Shown: one piece after another, positions 33,397 to 42,548 of the stretch
How the letters are laid out: each line of letters opens with the position of its first letter
Numbering within the stretch: position 1 is the first letter of the stretch
Assembly: GCA_902557775.1 (NCBI GenBank)
Contig: CACEBD010000001.1
Location: forward strand, 62,001 to 126,000
Reading direction: 5' to 3'
DNA: 64,000 bases
From: an uncultured Pelagibacteraceae bacterium
GTDB lineage: Bacteria > Pseudomonadota > Alphaproteobacteria > Pelagibacterales > Pelagibacteraceae
Made by a program: the position numbers and the translations under genes
Notes under the pieces: generated by a model
Databases searched by the model: none
The model's input: the letters and a program-made list of their open reading frames with translations, nothing else
Told to the model about the DNA's origin: nothing

Positions 33397-34545
33397 TTAA
33401 ATTTTAACTTTTGCTATTGAACCGAACTCATTCTCGTAAGCCAACTTGTAATTAGGTTGGTTCATGAGTAAGTATTTCATAACTCTCTTAGCATAAGCTT
33501 TTTGTGAGTCTACAATCTTTTTAAAGAATGGATCTTTCTTATTGAAATCACCAATTACTTTATCCCAACCTTTTAATTGTTGAGCTAAGATCGCATCTGA
33601 CGTTTGATACACATTTACTTTATGTTGATTCATCAATTTAGATAAGTCAGCTGAGTATCTTACTAATGCTTTAAAGTAGTTATCACTGTTCGCAGCATAA
33701 GCAGCATTTTTTAGAATAGCCTGATGTTTAGGCGATAATCCATTAAATGTCTTCTTATTAACCGGGATTTCAAACATCTCTTGTGATTGGTGGAAGCTTC
33801 CTAAGTGATAATGCTTAGAAACGTCTTGCATACCAAATTGAGAGTCTGATGTTGGGTTGTTGAACTCAGCAGCTTCAATCAAACCTGTCTTCATTGCAGG
33901 CTGAATTTCACCACCTGGTAATTGTCTTACAACCATTCCCATTGCTGTTAATACGTTAGTAGCTAGTCCTACTGTTCTGTACTTCATACCTTTTACGTCA
34001 GATACTTTTGTTACGTTCTTTTTGAACCATCCAAAAGGCTGTGCAGGCATTGGCATATGGAAGAAACCAATATAGTCGAAACCAACTTTTGCAAGTGTTT
34101 CATCATAAAGTTTTCTACCTCCACCATACTCTATCCATCCCATAATTTCTTGAGATGACATTCCGTATGACGGACCAGTACCGAATAGAGAAGCTGCTGG
34201 ATTTTTTCCATACCAGTAAGCTGTTACCCAGTGTCCCATATCAAGTACACCTGAACTTACTGCTTGTCCAATCTCCGAAGTCTTAACTACAGCTCCAACT
34301 GGCTGAAGATCAATTTTCAATTCACCTCCAGACATGTCGCCTACCATTTTTGCGTAGTCGCCAGCCATTTCAAAGAAAATGTTAGCGCCTGACGGCCAAG
34401 CCGCTTGCATCTTTAAAGTTTGAGGAGCACCAAATGCAACGTTAGGCATTGCAACTGTTGCTGCCGCTGCAGCACCCGTAGCTGCTGCTGCTTTAAAGAA
34501 CTTACGTCTTGATGGAGTTTTTACTCCTTTTTTTATTTTTGACAT
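33397..34545 (-). CDS. dctP: TRAP transporter substrate-binding protein DctP, Tat-exported
   Basis: This is a periplasmic binding protein that delivers substrate to DctQM. The protein has 382 residues. The N-terminus has a twin-arginine signal (SRRKFFKAAAATG, arginines 13-14) with cleavage likely near residues 39-40. The mature part shows MQAAWPSGANIFFEMAGDYA and YWYGKNPAASLFGTGPSYGM, typical of the TRAP subgroup that includes 2-oxoacid- and lactate-binding proteins, so an alpha-keto or alpha-hydroxy acid is a reasonable guess. The Shine-Dalgarno GGAGGA is only about 3 bases from the ATG. Adjacent genes for 2-hydroxyacid oxidation support the guess. Confidence 0.93.
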   Translation of the reverse strand: MSKIKKGVKTPSRRKFFKAAAATGAAAAATVAMPNVAFGAPQTLKMQAAWPSGANIFFEMAGDYAKMVGDMSGGELKIDLQPVGAVVKTSEIGQAVSSGVLDMGHWVTAYWYGKNPAASLFGTGPSYGMSSQEIMGWIEYGGGRKLYDETLAKVGFDYIGFFHMPMPAQPFGWFKKNVTKVSDVKGMKYRTVGLATNVLTAMGMVVRQLPGGEIQPAMKTGLIEAAEFNNPTSDSQFGMQDVSKHYHLGSFHQSQEMFEIPVNKKTFNGLSPKHQAILKNAAYAANSDNYFKALVRYSADLSKLMNQHKVNVYQTSDAILAQQLKGWDKVIGDFNKKDPFFKKIVDSQKAYAKRVMKYLLMNQPNYKLAYENEFGSIAKVKI

Positions 34546-34552
34546 ATGTCCT

Positions 34553-34570
34553 CCGTTAGTTAATTAACGG
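34553..34570 (-). promoter_or_regulatory. Hairpin overlapping the dctP ribosome binding site
   Basis: On the minus strand CCGTTA and TAACGG form a 6-bp stem with a 6-base loop, immediately before AGGACATATG. The last two G of the stem are part of the Shine-Dalgarno (34549-34554). Folding could hide part of the site and tune dctP translation. The stem is short, so this may be incidental. Confidence 0.35.
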
Positions 34571-34636
34571 AAATATTTAAGCACAATCTCAAATCAGAGT
34601 CTCGATATATTTTAGAATAATTTTAAAGTGAAAATA

Positions 34637-34651
34637 ATAGATTCAATCTAT
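34637..34651. promoter_or_regulatory. 15-base palindrome upstream of dctP, operator candidate
   Basis: ATAGATT and AATCTAT arms are separated by a single base, in the 113-base gap between the 2-hydroxyacid dehydrogenase stop and dctP. This is the right place for an operator of the TRAP operon. No clear -35/-10 pair is recognised next to it, and AT-rich palindromes arise by chance in such a genome. Confidence 0.35.
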
Positions 34652-34658
34652 GGGTGTG

Positions 34659-35615
34659 CTAATTAACTTGATCTTGTGGTTTCTTTCCAGAAAAAAAGTC
34701 CTCTAAATTTTTCGTAGCTCTAAACGCCATGTCCCACCTAGTCCTTTTTGTTGCGCTTCCTAAATGTGGAAGTAAAAAAATATTTTTTAATTTTAAATAC
34801 TCTGGATGAATTTTAGGCTCACCATTGTAAACATCCAAACCGTAAGCAAATACTTTTCCACTTTTCAATGCTTCGATCATAGCATCATCGTCTACTATAT
34901 CTCCTCTTGCTGCGTTACCTATCACAGTATTTTCCTCTAAGTAGCTTAGAGTTTTTTTGTTTACAAGTTTTGTTGTCTCAGGTGTAGCTGGACAGTTTAT
35001 TGACAAAAATTCACTTTGTTCAAAAAGGCTTTTTAAATCTTTGTGATAAATTGCACCATCTTCTAGGTCCGGCGAAAGTTTAGATCTATTATGGTAATGA
35101 ATTTCCATATTAAATGCTTTTGCTCTTTTAGCGACTGCTCTTCCTATTCTACCCATTCCTAATATTCCTAATTTTTTATAAGACATTTGCTTTCCTAACA
35201 AGAAATCCCAGGACCATTTCCAACTTTGGGTTTCAGCTGCTAAGCGTCCTTCATAAGCTTTTCTAGAAGCACCTAACAAAAGTAAAATCTGAATATCTGC
35301 TGTAGCATCTGTTAGTACATCAGGTGTATTCGTCACGGTAATTCCTTTTTCTTTTGCAGCTTTTATATCTATATTTCCAAAACCAACTGCGCCGTTAGCA
35401 ATAATTTTTATAGAACTAGAAAGTTTAGAGATTGTATCAGCATTAATAGGATCTGAAACAGAACTTAATATCCCATCAAAATTTTTTGAGCCATCTATTA
35501 TTTCTTGAGGTTTGTAAATCTTATCATCTTTATTTAAAGTAACTTCAAATAATTCTTTAAGTTTCTCCTCGTTTTCTTTGAGAAGTCTTCTTGTAACGAA
35601 AATCTTTTTTTTCAT
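34659..35615 (-). CDS. D-2-hydroxyacid dehydrogenase (glyoxylate/hydroxypyruvate reductase type)
   Basis: This NAD(P)H-dependent enzyme interconverts 2-keto acids and D-2-hydroxy acids. The protein has 318 residues. The nucleotide fold is LGILGMGRIGRAVAKRAKAF. The catalytic arginine is in NAARGDIVDDDAM and the histidine in FLLPHLGSATKRTR, with a glutamate between. Next to glcDEF it plausibly cycles glyoxylate and glycolate, but hydroxypyruvate or another keto acid is possible. It lies one base after glcF. Confidence 0.88.
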   Translation of the reverse strand: MKKKIFVTRRLLKENEEKLKELFEVTLNKDDKIYKPQEIIDGSKNFDGILSSVSDPINADTISKLSSSIKIIANGAVGFGNIDIKAAKEKGITVTNTPDVLTDATADIQILLLLGASRKAYEGRLAAETQSWKWSWDFLLGKQMSYKKLGILGMGRIGRAVAKRAKAFNMEIHYHNRSKLSPDLEDGAIYHKDLKSLFEQSEFLSINCPATPETTKLVNKKTLSYLEENTVIGNAARGDIVDDDAMIEALKSGKVFAYGLDVYNGEPKIHPEYLKLKNIFLLPHLGSATKRTRWDMAFRATKNLEDFFSGKKPQDQVN

Positions 35616-35616
35616 T

Positions 35617-36915
35617 TTAATAATTATTTAACTTATATGGCTTGGGGCCTCCGGTAAACCAATCAAGCAACTCTACGGTATGGATAATTGGTATTCGAGT
35701 ACCAGCTGAAATTTGTGTCATACAACCAATATTACCTGTTGAAATAAAATCAGGTGAAATTTTTTCTATATTATTTACCTTATTCTTTAAAAGTGATTTA
35801 GCCATCTTTTGATGTAAAATATTGTAAGTACCCGCGGAGCCACAACACAAATGTCCTTCTGGAATATCAAGTACTTCGTTACCAGTTTTTGAAATTAAAT
35901 CTTTTGGTTGATCGTGAACTTTTTGTCCATGTTGCATAGAACATGCTGAATGATAAGCTATTCTATATTTTTTTTCTGAGTTTAAATTTATGTTTAATTT
36001 TAAATTTTCGTCGAGGTATTCGGTAATATCTTTAGTTAATTCTGAGATTTTCTTAGCTTTCTTTTTCAGGTCTTTATCGTTTTTAAAAATATGTCCATAG
36101 TCTTTTAATGTTGTACCACATCCAGATGTATTACTTATTATCGCATCCAATCCATTTTTAAGATACTCTTCGTGCCAGCTCTCAATATTATTTTTAAATG
36201 ATTCATGTGCTAATTTTTGTTTACCCAAATGGTGGTTTAAAGATCCACAACAATTAATATCTGGCATTACTACTACTTCAACATTGTGCCTATTTAAAAG
36301 TCTTATAGTAGCTTCGTTTATTTCAGGAGAAATAACTCTTTGAACACAACCAGTCAATAAAGCGACCCTTGAAACCTTCTTACCTTTATTAACCTCATAA
36401 ACTTTTTGATCTTTTAATTTTTTTCCTGGGATTTTATCTGGCATTAAATTTAATGCGTTTCTAATAAATTTTGGAAATAAAAAACTAAATGGTTTAATTA
36501 GTTTAGATGATAAAGCCATTAGCAAAAACATTTTTGGTCTCGGTAGTACAAAAGAAAGTATATTTCTAAATACTCTATCTAAAAAAGGCCTTTTGTAAGT
36601 TTCTTCAACATAATTCCTACCATGGTCAATTAAATGCATATAGTTCACTCCTGAAGGGCAAGTCGTCATACATGAGTAACAGGATAAACAGCTATCAATG
36701 TGTTTTGCTATTTCTTTTGTAGCTGGTTTTTTATTCTCTAACATATCTTTAATAAGATATATTCTTCCTCTTGGTCCTTCTAACTCCTCTCCATTTACTT
36801 GATAAGTAGGGCAAGTAGCATTACACATTCCGCAGTGAACGCATTTCCTTATAATTGTTTCACTCGTTTTATTATCTTTGTCTTGAAGTTGTTTATCCGT
36901 AAATGATGTTTGCAT
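35617..36915 (-). CDS. glcF: Glycolate oxidase iron-sulfur subunit GlcF
   Basis: It passes electrons from glycolate oxidation to the quinone pool. The protein has 432 residues. Two [4Fe-4S] motifs have cysteines at 25, 28, 31, 35 and at 76, 79, 82, 86. Two cysteine-rich CCG domains follow (NCCGSLNHH and LCCGSAGTYN), as in LutA/GlpC/HdrB-type proteins. It is butted to glcE. Confidence 0.95.
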   Translation of the reverse strand: MQTSFTDKQLQDKDNKTSETIIRKCVHCGMCNATCPTYQVNGEELEGPRGRIYLIKDMLENKKPATKEIAKHIDSCLSCYSCMTTCPSGVNYMHLIDHGRNYVEETYKRPFLDRVFRNILSFVLPRPKMFLLMALSSKLIKPFSFLFPKFIRNALNLMPDKIPGKKLKDQKVYEVNKGKKVSRVALLTGCVQRVISPEINEATIRLLNRHNVEVVVMPDINCCGSLNHHLGKQKLAHESFKNNIESWHEEYLKNGLDAIISNTSGCGTTLKDYGHIFKNDKDLKKKAKKISELTKDITEYLDENLKLNINLNSEKKYRIAYHSACSMQHGQKVHDQPKDLISKTGNEVLDIPEGHLCCGSAGTYNILHQKMAKSLLKNKVNNIEKISPDFISTGNIGCMTQISAGTRIPIIHTVELLDWFTGGPKPYKLNNY

Positions 36916-38175
36916 TTAAATTCCTGTGTACATTTTCCCTGGATTAAAAATTCTTTTAGGGTCAAAACTCCTTTTAATTTTTTCACTTATTTTATACTTA
37001 ATTGGATCTATTGTAAAAATATCAGCAGAGGCTTTTAGATCCTCTTCAACTTTAATTAAAGTCATATATCCTTGATGTTTTTTTACTATATCCTTGATTT
37101 CACTAAGAATTTTTGTGTTCAATTGATCAAATGAGGCCCAGATTAGACCGCCTCCCCAATCAATAAAATATTTAATCTCAAAATTTTTAAGTTTTTGGAT
37201 AACCTGTAAGGTTTCACTCATTGGCAAAACTATTCTTAATAAATTAGTTTTTAAACTTTTAAAAACCTCTAAATTTTTTGTCCTACTCCAAAAAATGTTA
37301 CTTTGCTCACTATCTAAAATAGAAAGCTCTTGATCCAAAAGACCTAATTCTTTAGACAATCTGCTTGCTCTTTGATCCACAGAATTTGTTGGACCTTCAA
37401 TTCTTATAGCAGTTAGGCCTCCATCGTGTGTAAGATCATTCAAAACAAAATCTTTTCCAAAGTAGTCTGGATAAAAAACTCCACCGGATGGATCTGTAGA
37501 GGATGACAATGCTTTTCCAAGAAAGTCTAGTGCTTTTTTAAGATGAGGATTCTTTATAATTAAAGTTTTACTTGTTTCTGGTTTTGGTAAAACTTTTATT
37601 GAAAGCTCAGTTAATATCGTGAGTGTTCCAAAAGATCCTGATACTAATTTACTTAAATCATAACCGGTAACATTCTTAACCACTGTTCCTCCTGATTTAA
37701 TAGTTTCACCTTTTCCGTTAATCCCTTGAAATCCAAGTATGTGATCTCGAACACTTCCAACTTTAAATCTTCGTGATCCGGCAAAATTACATGAAACGAC
37801 TCCACCAATCGAACCGCTGTTACTTTGCCCAGAAAATAAGTAACCAAAATCATTCGGTTCAAAAGCTAATTGCTGATTATTTTTGTCTAGCTCCCCTACT
37901 ATTTCTTTCAAAGGTGTACCAGCTTTAACTTTGATATAGAGCTCTTCAGGTTTGTAATCAATTATACCTTTGTAATCAGAGAGATCTAAAGTTTTTTCAG
38001 ATTGAAAATTTCTTCCAATTTTATTTTTTGATTTTAATCCATTGATTTCTAGAGGTATATTTTTCCTATAACAAGTTTTAACTATCTCAACTATTTCCTC
38101 TCTTAAAGTAGGTTTAAAAATATTTTGATTAAAATCTAGGGATGTCTGGGAATTTTGTTTTTCCTCCATGGACAT
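36916..38175 (-). CDS. glcE: Glycolate oxidase FAD-binding subunit GlcE
   Basis: This is a second flavoprotein subunit of glycolate oxidase. The start used is the ATG at 38173-38175 (MSMEEKQNSQTS, 419 residues), because GGGAGAG lies about 4 bases upstream; the frame is open further to 38196. The FAD-binding type 4 domain shows EPNDFGYLFSGQSNSGSIGG and GTVVKNVTGYDLSKLVSGSFG. The C-terminus has RSFDPKRIFNPGKMY. It overlaps the end of glcD by 47 bases, unusually long even here. Confidence 0.93.
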   Translation of the reverse strand: MSMEEKQNSQTSLDFNQNIFKPTLREEIVEIVKTCYRKNIPLEINGLKSKNKIGRNFQSEKTLDLSDYKGIIDYKPEELYIKVKAGTPLKEIVGELDKNNQQLAFEPNDFGYLFSGQSNSGSIGGVVSCNFAGSRRFKVGSVRDHILGFQGINGKGETIKSGGTVVKNVTGYDLSKLVSGSFGTLTILTELSIKVLPKPETSKTLIIKNPHLKKALDFLGKALSSSTDPSGGVFYPDYFGKDFVLNDLTHDGGLTAIRIEGPTNSVDQRASRLSKELGLLDQELSILDSEQSNIFWSRTKNLEVFKSLKTNLLRIVLPMSETLQVIQKLKNFEIKYFIDWGGGLIWASFDQLNTKILSEIKDIVKKHQGYMTLIKVEEDLKASADIFTIDPIKYKISEKIKRSFDPKRIFNPGKMYTGI

Positions 38176-39631
38176 GAACTCTCCCTTCCTCAGCACATTT
38201 TCTAAGTATTGGATAAACTTTGCCTGGATTTAATAATGAGTTTGGATCTAAAGCAACTTTAATTGTTAATTGTTGTTGTATATCTTTATCATTGAATGCT
38301 TCACACATTAATTCTCTTTTCTCTATACCAACTCCATGTTCACCAGTTAGAGCCCCGCCGACTTTTACACAATACTTTAAAATATCAGCACCAAACTCCT
38401 CACATTTCCTTAAAGACTCTTTGTCATTCGCATCAAACATAATTAGAGGATGGAGGTTTCCATCTCCTGCATGAAATGCATTGGCAACTGGCAAATTATA
38501 TTTTTTAGAAAGTCTTGAAATTTCATTTAAAACCTCAGCAAGTTTTCCTCTAGGTATTGAACCATCCATACACATGTAATCAGGCGCTAAAACTCCACAT
38601 GCCGGAAAAGCTGCTTTCCTACCGGCCCAAAATTTTAATCTCTCTTCATTTGATTTACTGATTTTTAAACTTGAAGAATTATTTTTTTCAGCAATTTCTT
38701 TTGTCTTTTGAATGTAAGCTTCAACTTCATGTTCTGTTCCATCAAATTCTACAATCATCATCGCCTCTGCATCAGTTGGGTAACCTGCTTTAGAATAATC
38801 ATTAGTTGCTTTCGTCAGAGCTTTATCCATTATTTCCATCCCAGCCGGTATACATCCCTCTGCAATTATTTCAGCAACACAGTTTCCTGCATCCTCAATT
38901 GATGGAAACCCAACTAAAGCGGCTTTAACAACTTCAGGTGACTTTAAAATTTTTACAGTAACCTCTGTGATAACACCAAGTAAACCCTCTGAACCTGTCA
39001 TCAAGCCTAAGAAATCATATCCCTCCGCGTCCATAGCTTTACCACCAAATTTAGTAACAGTTCCATCCATTAAAACTACTTGAATACCCAAGAGATTATT
39101 TGTAGTTGCACCGTATTTAAGAGAATGCACTCCGCCAGAATTTTCAGCTACGTTACCGCCTATGGAACATGCGATTTGACTTGATGGATCCGGAGCATAA
39201 TAAAAACCTTTGTCTTGAACAGCATGAGTGATTGCTAGATTTGTTACACAAGGTTGCGTAACCACACATCTGTTTTCATAATCAATCTCAATTATTTTAT
39301 TAAATTTTCCCATTGCCATTAGAACACAATCTTCTAAAGGCATCGAACCACCAGATAAACCTGTTCCTGCTCCCCTTGGGACTACTTTAACTTTGTTCTC
39401 GTTACAATATTTTAAAATTTGACTAACTTCCTCAACTGTCTCAGGCATAACTACTAAAAGAGGCATTTGTCTATAAGCCGTCAAGCCGTCAGTTTCGAAA
39501 GGTCTTAGTTCATCAGGATTGGAAAGAACATTTTTAGAATTGATAATTCCACGAAGATCCGATGCAATTTTATCTTTTTTAGACATAATTGCGTTATCAA
39601 CTTTTGGCATTTGTAAACTGCTCATAATCAA
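38129..39631 (-). CDS. glcD: Glycolate oxidase subunit GlcD
   Basis: This is the catalytic FAD subunit that oxidises glycolate (and D-lactate) to glyoxylate. The protein has 500 residues. It shows VVPRGAGTGLSGGSMP, DPSSQIACSIGGNVAENSGG, HAGDGNLHPLIMFD and GGALTGEHGVGIEKR. The C-terminal tail after LNPGKVYPILRKCAEEGR extends into the glcE start. It lies 2 bases after the aminotransferase gene. Confidence 0.95.
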   Translation of the reverse strand: MIMSSLQMPKVDNAIMSKKDKIASDLRGIINSKNVLSNPDELRPFETDGLTAYRQMPLLVVMPETVEEVSQILKYCNENKVKVVPRGAGTGLSGGSMPLEDCVLMAMGKFNKIIEIDYENRCVVTQPCVTNLAITHAVQDKGFYYAPDPSSQIACSIGGNVAENSGGVHSLKYGATTNNLLGIQVVLMDGTVTKFGGKAMDAEGYDFLGLMTGSEGLLGVITEVTVKILKSPEVVKAALVGFPSIEDAGNCVAEIIAEGCIPAGMEIMDKALTKATNDYSKAGYPTDAEAMMIVEFDGTEHEVEAYIQKTKEIAEKNNSSSLKISKSNEERLKFWAGRKAAFPACGVLAPDYMCMDGSIPRGKLAEVLNEISRLSKKYNLPVANAFHAGDGNLHPLIMFDANDKESLRKCEEFGADILKYCVKVGGALTGEHGVGIEKRELMCEAFNDKDIQQQLTIKVALDPNSLLNPGKVYPILRKCAEEGRVHVHGGKTKFPDIPRF

Positions 39632-39633
39632 TC

Positions 39634-40797
39634 CTACTTAAGCATTTTTGATATTTTATCTAGTGCTTTTTGAATGTTATCCCTTGATGCGGCGAAGCTA
39701 AAACGTACATAATCTACTGATGTTTTGCCAAATGCTGTTCCTGGAACAATTGCCACACCTGCTTCGTGCATACATTTCTTTGAAAATTCACTTCCACTCA
39801 TACCTGTTCCCTTTACATTTGGAAAAGCGTAAAACGCTCCACCAGGCATACTGCATTCAACACCAGGTAAATCATTTAAACCTTTGTGAATTAATTTTCT
39901 TCTTTGATCAAACTTTTCCATCATATGATGTATAGAGTCGTCGGGTCCATCTAATGCTGCTATTCCAGCAAATTGTGAAGGCGCATTTACACAAGAAAAA
40001 CTATTTATAGCTAATTTAGTTACATGTGGAATTAAATTTTCTGGCCACACGCTCCATCCCATTCTCCAGCCAGTCATGGAGTAAGCTTTGCTCCATCCAT
40101 CTAAAACTATCAACCTGTCTTGTAAATCTGGGTAATTGAAAAAAGTCGGCATCTCTTTTCCATCGAAAATTTGTCTACTATAAATTTCATCACTAAGAAT
40201 AGTAACGTGTGGATGTTTCTTTAAACCTTCAGCAAGAAAATCAATTGCAGGTTTTTCAACAAAACTTCCTGTTGGATTATTGGGATTAATCAATATCACA
40301 AGACGAGTTTTGTCTGTTATCAAAGATAAAATTTTTTCAGGATCAAATTTTAAATCTTTTTCTTTTGTTAAATCATATGGAACTGCTTTGGCGCCAGTAT
40401 AATTAATCATAGACTCATAAATTGGAAAACCAGGTGTTGGATGAACTATTTCTGCACCAGGCTCGCCGATCATTTGAATAGCAAAGTACATTGTAGGTTT
40501 TCCACCGGGCATAATCATAATCCGTTCGGGACTAACTTCTTTTTTATATAAACTTTTTATTTTTCTTGAAACTGCTTGTCGACATTCAGCAATCCCGTTA
40601 GCTAAAACATATCCATGATGTCCGTCATCAATAGCTTTTTTCGCTGCGTCCATAATATGCTTAGGAGTCATAAAATCTGGCTGACCTAAACCCAAGTGAA
40701 TCATTTCTTTACCCTGAGCTTCGAGCTTCTTAGCTTCAGCTAAGACACTAAAAGCAGTTTCTGTTCCAAGTCTCTCTAAATTTTTTGCTAATTTCAT
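39634..40797 (-). CDS. Class I/II aminotransferase
   Basis: This is a PLP enzyme of the aspartate aminotransferase fold, 387 residues. It has the substrate loop LGLGQPDFMTPKHI, LINPNNPTGSF, and the PLP-lysine motif LDGWSKAYSMTGWRMGW. Family members use aspartate, alanine or aromatic amino acids and cannot be told apart here. Co-transcription with glcDEF suggests it may aminate glyoxylate to glycine, which would matter because SAR11 bacteria depend on glycine. That role is inference. Confidence 0.9.
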   Translation of the reverse strand: MKLAKNLERLGTETAFSVLAEAKKLEAQGKEMIHLGLGQPDFMTPKHIMDAAKKAIDDGHHGYVLANGIAECRQAVSRKIKSLYKKEVSPERIMIMPGGKPTMYFAIQMIGEPGAEIVHPTPGFPIYESMINYTGAKAVPYDLTKEKDLKFDPEKILSLITDKTRLVILINPNNPTGSFVEKPAIDFLAEGLKKHPHVTILSDEIYSRQIFDGKEMPTFFNYPDLQDRLIVLDGWSKAYSMTGWRMGWSVWPENLIPHVTKLAINSFSCVNAPSQFAGIAALDGPDDSIHHMMEKFDQRRKLIHKGLNDLPGVECSMPGGAFYAFPNVKGTGMSGSEFSKKCMHEAGVAIVPGTAFGKTSVDYVRFSFAASRDNIQKALDKISKMLK

Positions 40798-40846
40798 ATT
40801 CTAAACCTAGTATTTATTAACACTTTTGAAAACTAGTTTTTTTGCA

Positions 40847-41995
40847 TCACCTATATACAATTTTAGTTTTATTTAGCTCTTTTATGCTCTTACATCCCAA
40901 TAAAATCATGTCTCTTCTAATCTCGTCCCTCATTCTCTTTAAAATTTGCTCAACTCCTTTTTGGCCGCCAGCCCCTAATGCAAATAAAAAACCTTTTCCG
41001 AAACTACAAGCTGTTGCTCCTAAAGATAGTGCTTTTAGAACGTGAGTGCCTCTTCTTACTCCTCCGTCTAAAATGATTTCTATTTTGCCCCCAACTGCAT
41101 CAGCTATTGCAGGCAACTGATCGAAAGGTGATCTAGACCCATCAAGCTGTCTACCTCCATGATTTGAAAGCATTATTGCCGAAGCTCCAATTTCAACCGC
41201 TCTCTTCGCGTCTTCTACTGACATTACACCTTTTAAAGCAAAAGGTCCTCCCCATTTCTTTACAACATATTCAGCGTCTTTCCAGCTCATTGCCGGATCG
41301 TATTGTTCGTTAATGTATTCCATTACCCCTTTTGCAATGCTTGAACCTTTTTTAGTCCAGTGAGAAACGTTTGCGAGTTGAAATTTTTCATGTGTTAAAT
41401 AATTAAATGCCCATTTAGGATGCGATGCAAAACTCATCAAACTTTTTAAAGTAAGCTTTGGCGGCGTAGTAAATCCCCATCTATGGTCTCTTTCTCGATT
41501 GCCTGCAACCACAGTATCGACAGTTAAACACATCGCTTTAAATCCAGAACTTTTACACCTATCAATTAGGTTGTCTGTGAGACCTTGGTCTTTATGAATG
41601 TAAAGTTGAAAAAGTTTTGGACCCCCTGAAATGTTAGCTACTTCCTCAATTGAAGAAGTTGCCATAGTAGACATGCTGTAAAATGTTCCAAATTTTTCAG
41701 CGGCTCTTGCAGAAGCTTTATCTCCGTCATGATGATAAAGTCTTTGCATAGCTGTTGGTGATAAAAAAAGCGGCATATCAATTTTTTGACCGAAAACATT
41801 TGTTGAAAGATCCGGTTCACCAACGCTTGCAAGAATATTAGGGACTAGATCACATTTTAAAAAAGACTCGGTATTTCTCCTAAGTGTTGTTTCATCGTCA
41901 GCGCCGCCATCTATATAATGAAATATTGGTCCTGGTAAATTTTTTTTTGCTAGTTTTCTAAAATCATCAAAATTATAACAATCGTTTAAATTCAT
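40847..41995 (-). CDS. lldD: FMN-dependent L-lactate dehydrogenase / alpha-hydroxy-acid oxidase
   Basis: It oxidises an L-2-hydroxy acid, probably L-lactate, to the keto acid with FMN. The protein has 382 residues. The N-terminus (FRKLAKKNLPGPIFHYIDGGADDE) and C-terminal SNHGGRQLDGSRSPFDQLP with the active-site histidine and arginine, followed by ILDGGVRRGTHVLKAL, define the family. Glycolate is also possible. A 49-base gap precedes the aminotransferase gene. Confidence 0.9.
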   Translation of the reverse strand: MNLNDCYNFDDFRKLAKKNLPGPIFHYIDGGADDETTLRRNTESFLKCDLVPNILASVGEPDLSTNVFGQKIDMPLFLSPTAMQRLYHHDGDKASARAAEKFGTFYSMSTMATSSIEEVANISGGPKLFQLYIHKDQGLTDNLIDRCKSSGFKAMCLTVDTVVAGNRERDHRWGFTTPPKLTLKSLMSFASHPKWAFNYLTHEKFQLANVSHWTKKGSSIAKGVMEYINEQYDPAMSWKDAEYVVKKWGGPFALKGVMSVEDAKRAVEIGASAIMLSNHGGRQLDGSRSPFDQLPAIADAVGGKIEIILDGGVRRGTHVLKALSLGATACSFGKGFLFALGAGGQKGVEQILKRMRDEIRRDMILLGCKSIKELNKTKIVYR

Positions 41996-42000
41996 TGTTA

Positions 42001-42504
42001 TTAAAAGTTTTTAGAAAATGTTATTTGTTGATTATCTGTTCCAGGATTAGTATCACCCCAATCATTGTTCGATAAATGGCTATAACTGTAACTTAGTTTC
42101 GAATTTTCAAAAATATCTAGGCCAATTTTAATTTCACTTTTGAACTCAAGAACGCTTCCTAAATCTTTGCCATCTCCTTTTTCATAATACCCAGGTGAAA
42201 AACTAGGTAAGATTTTTAATGGACCAATTCCGTATTGACCCTCTACACCAGTGTATAAATAAACAGAGCTGTTTCCAGTTATGAAAGCTCCAGAGATAGG
42301 TTTAAATTTTCCTAGAAAGGTATCTCTAAACAAATTAGGATTTTTATGTTCTATACCAAATAATGAAGTTTGATCATCGCCTTCCTCATCGATGACATCA
42401 AAAGTTCCTGTATAAAAAGATAAGTCAGAACTACTTTCATCAGCTTGTATTGATGAAAATAAAAATAGAAAAGAAAATAAAAATACTAATAAACGAAGTT
42501 TCAT
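42001..42504 (-). CDS. PagL-like acyloxyacyl hydrolase family outer-membrane protein
   Basis: This is a probable outer-membrane beta-barrel of the PagL (lipid A 3-O-deacylase) family. The start chosen is the ATG at 42502-42504, giving 167 residues with a signal peptide ending near residue 21 (ADESS); an ATG five codons upstream gives a poorer signal. Family features are YYEKGDGKDLGSVLEFKSE and the His-x-Ser pair H143 and S145 (YSHLSNNDWGDTNPG). The family glutamate seems replaced by D157. True lipid A activity is unproven. Confidence 0.65.
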   Translation of the reverse strand: MKLRLLVFLFSFLFLFSSIQADESSSDLSFYTGTFDVIDEEGDDQTSLFGIEHKNPNLFRDTFLGKFKPISGAFITGNSSVYLYTGVEGQYGIGPLKILPSFSPGYYEKGDGKDLGSVLEFKSEIKIGLDIFENSKLSYSYSHLSNNDWGDTNPGTDNQQITFSKNF

Positions 42505-42548
42505 TTGGAAAAAATACAACTAAATATCTAAGATGTACAGTTTGGATT

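Noticed and set aside
38176-38196. Earlier ATG of glcE at 38196
   Set aside because: It would deepen the overlap with glcD, and the only good ribosome binding site sits in front of 38175.
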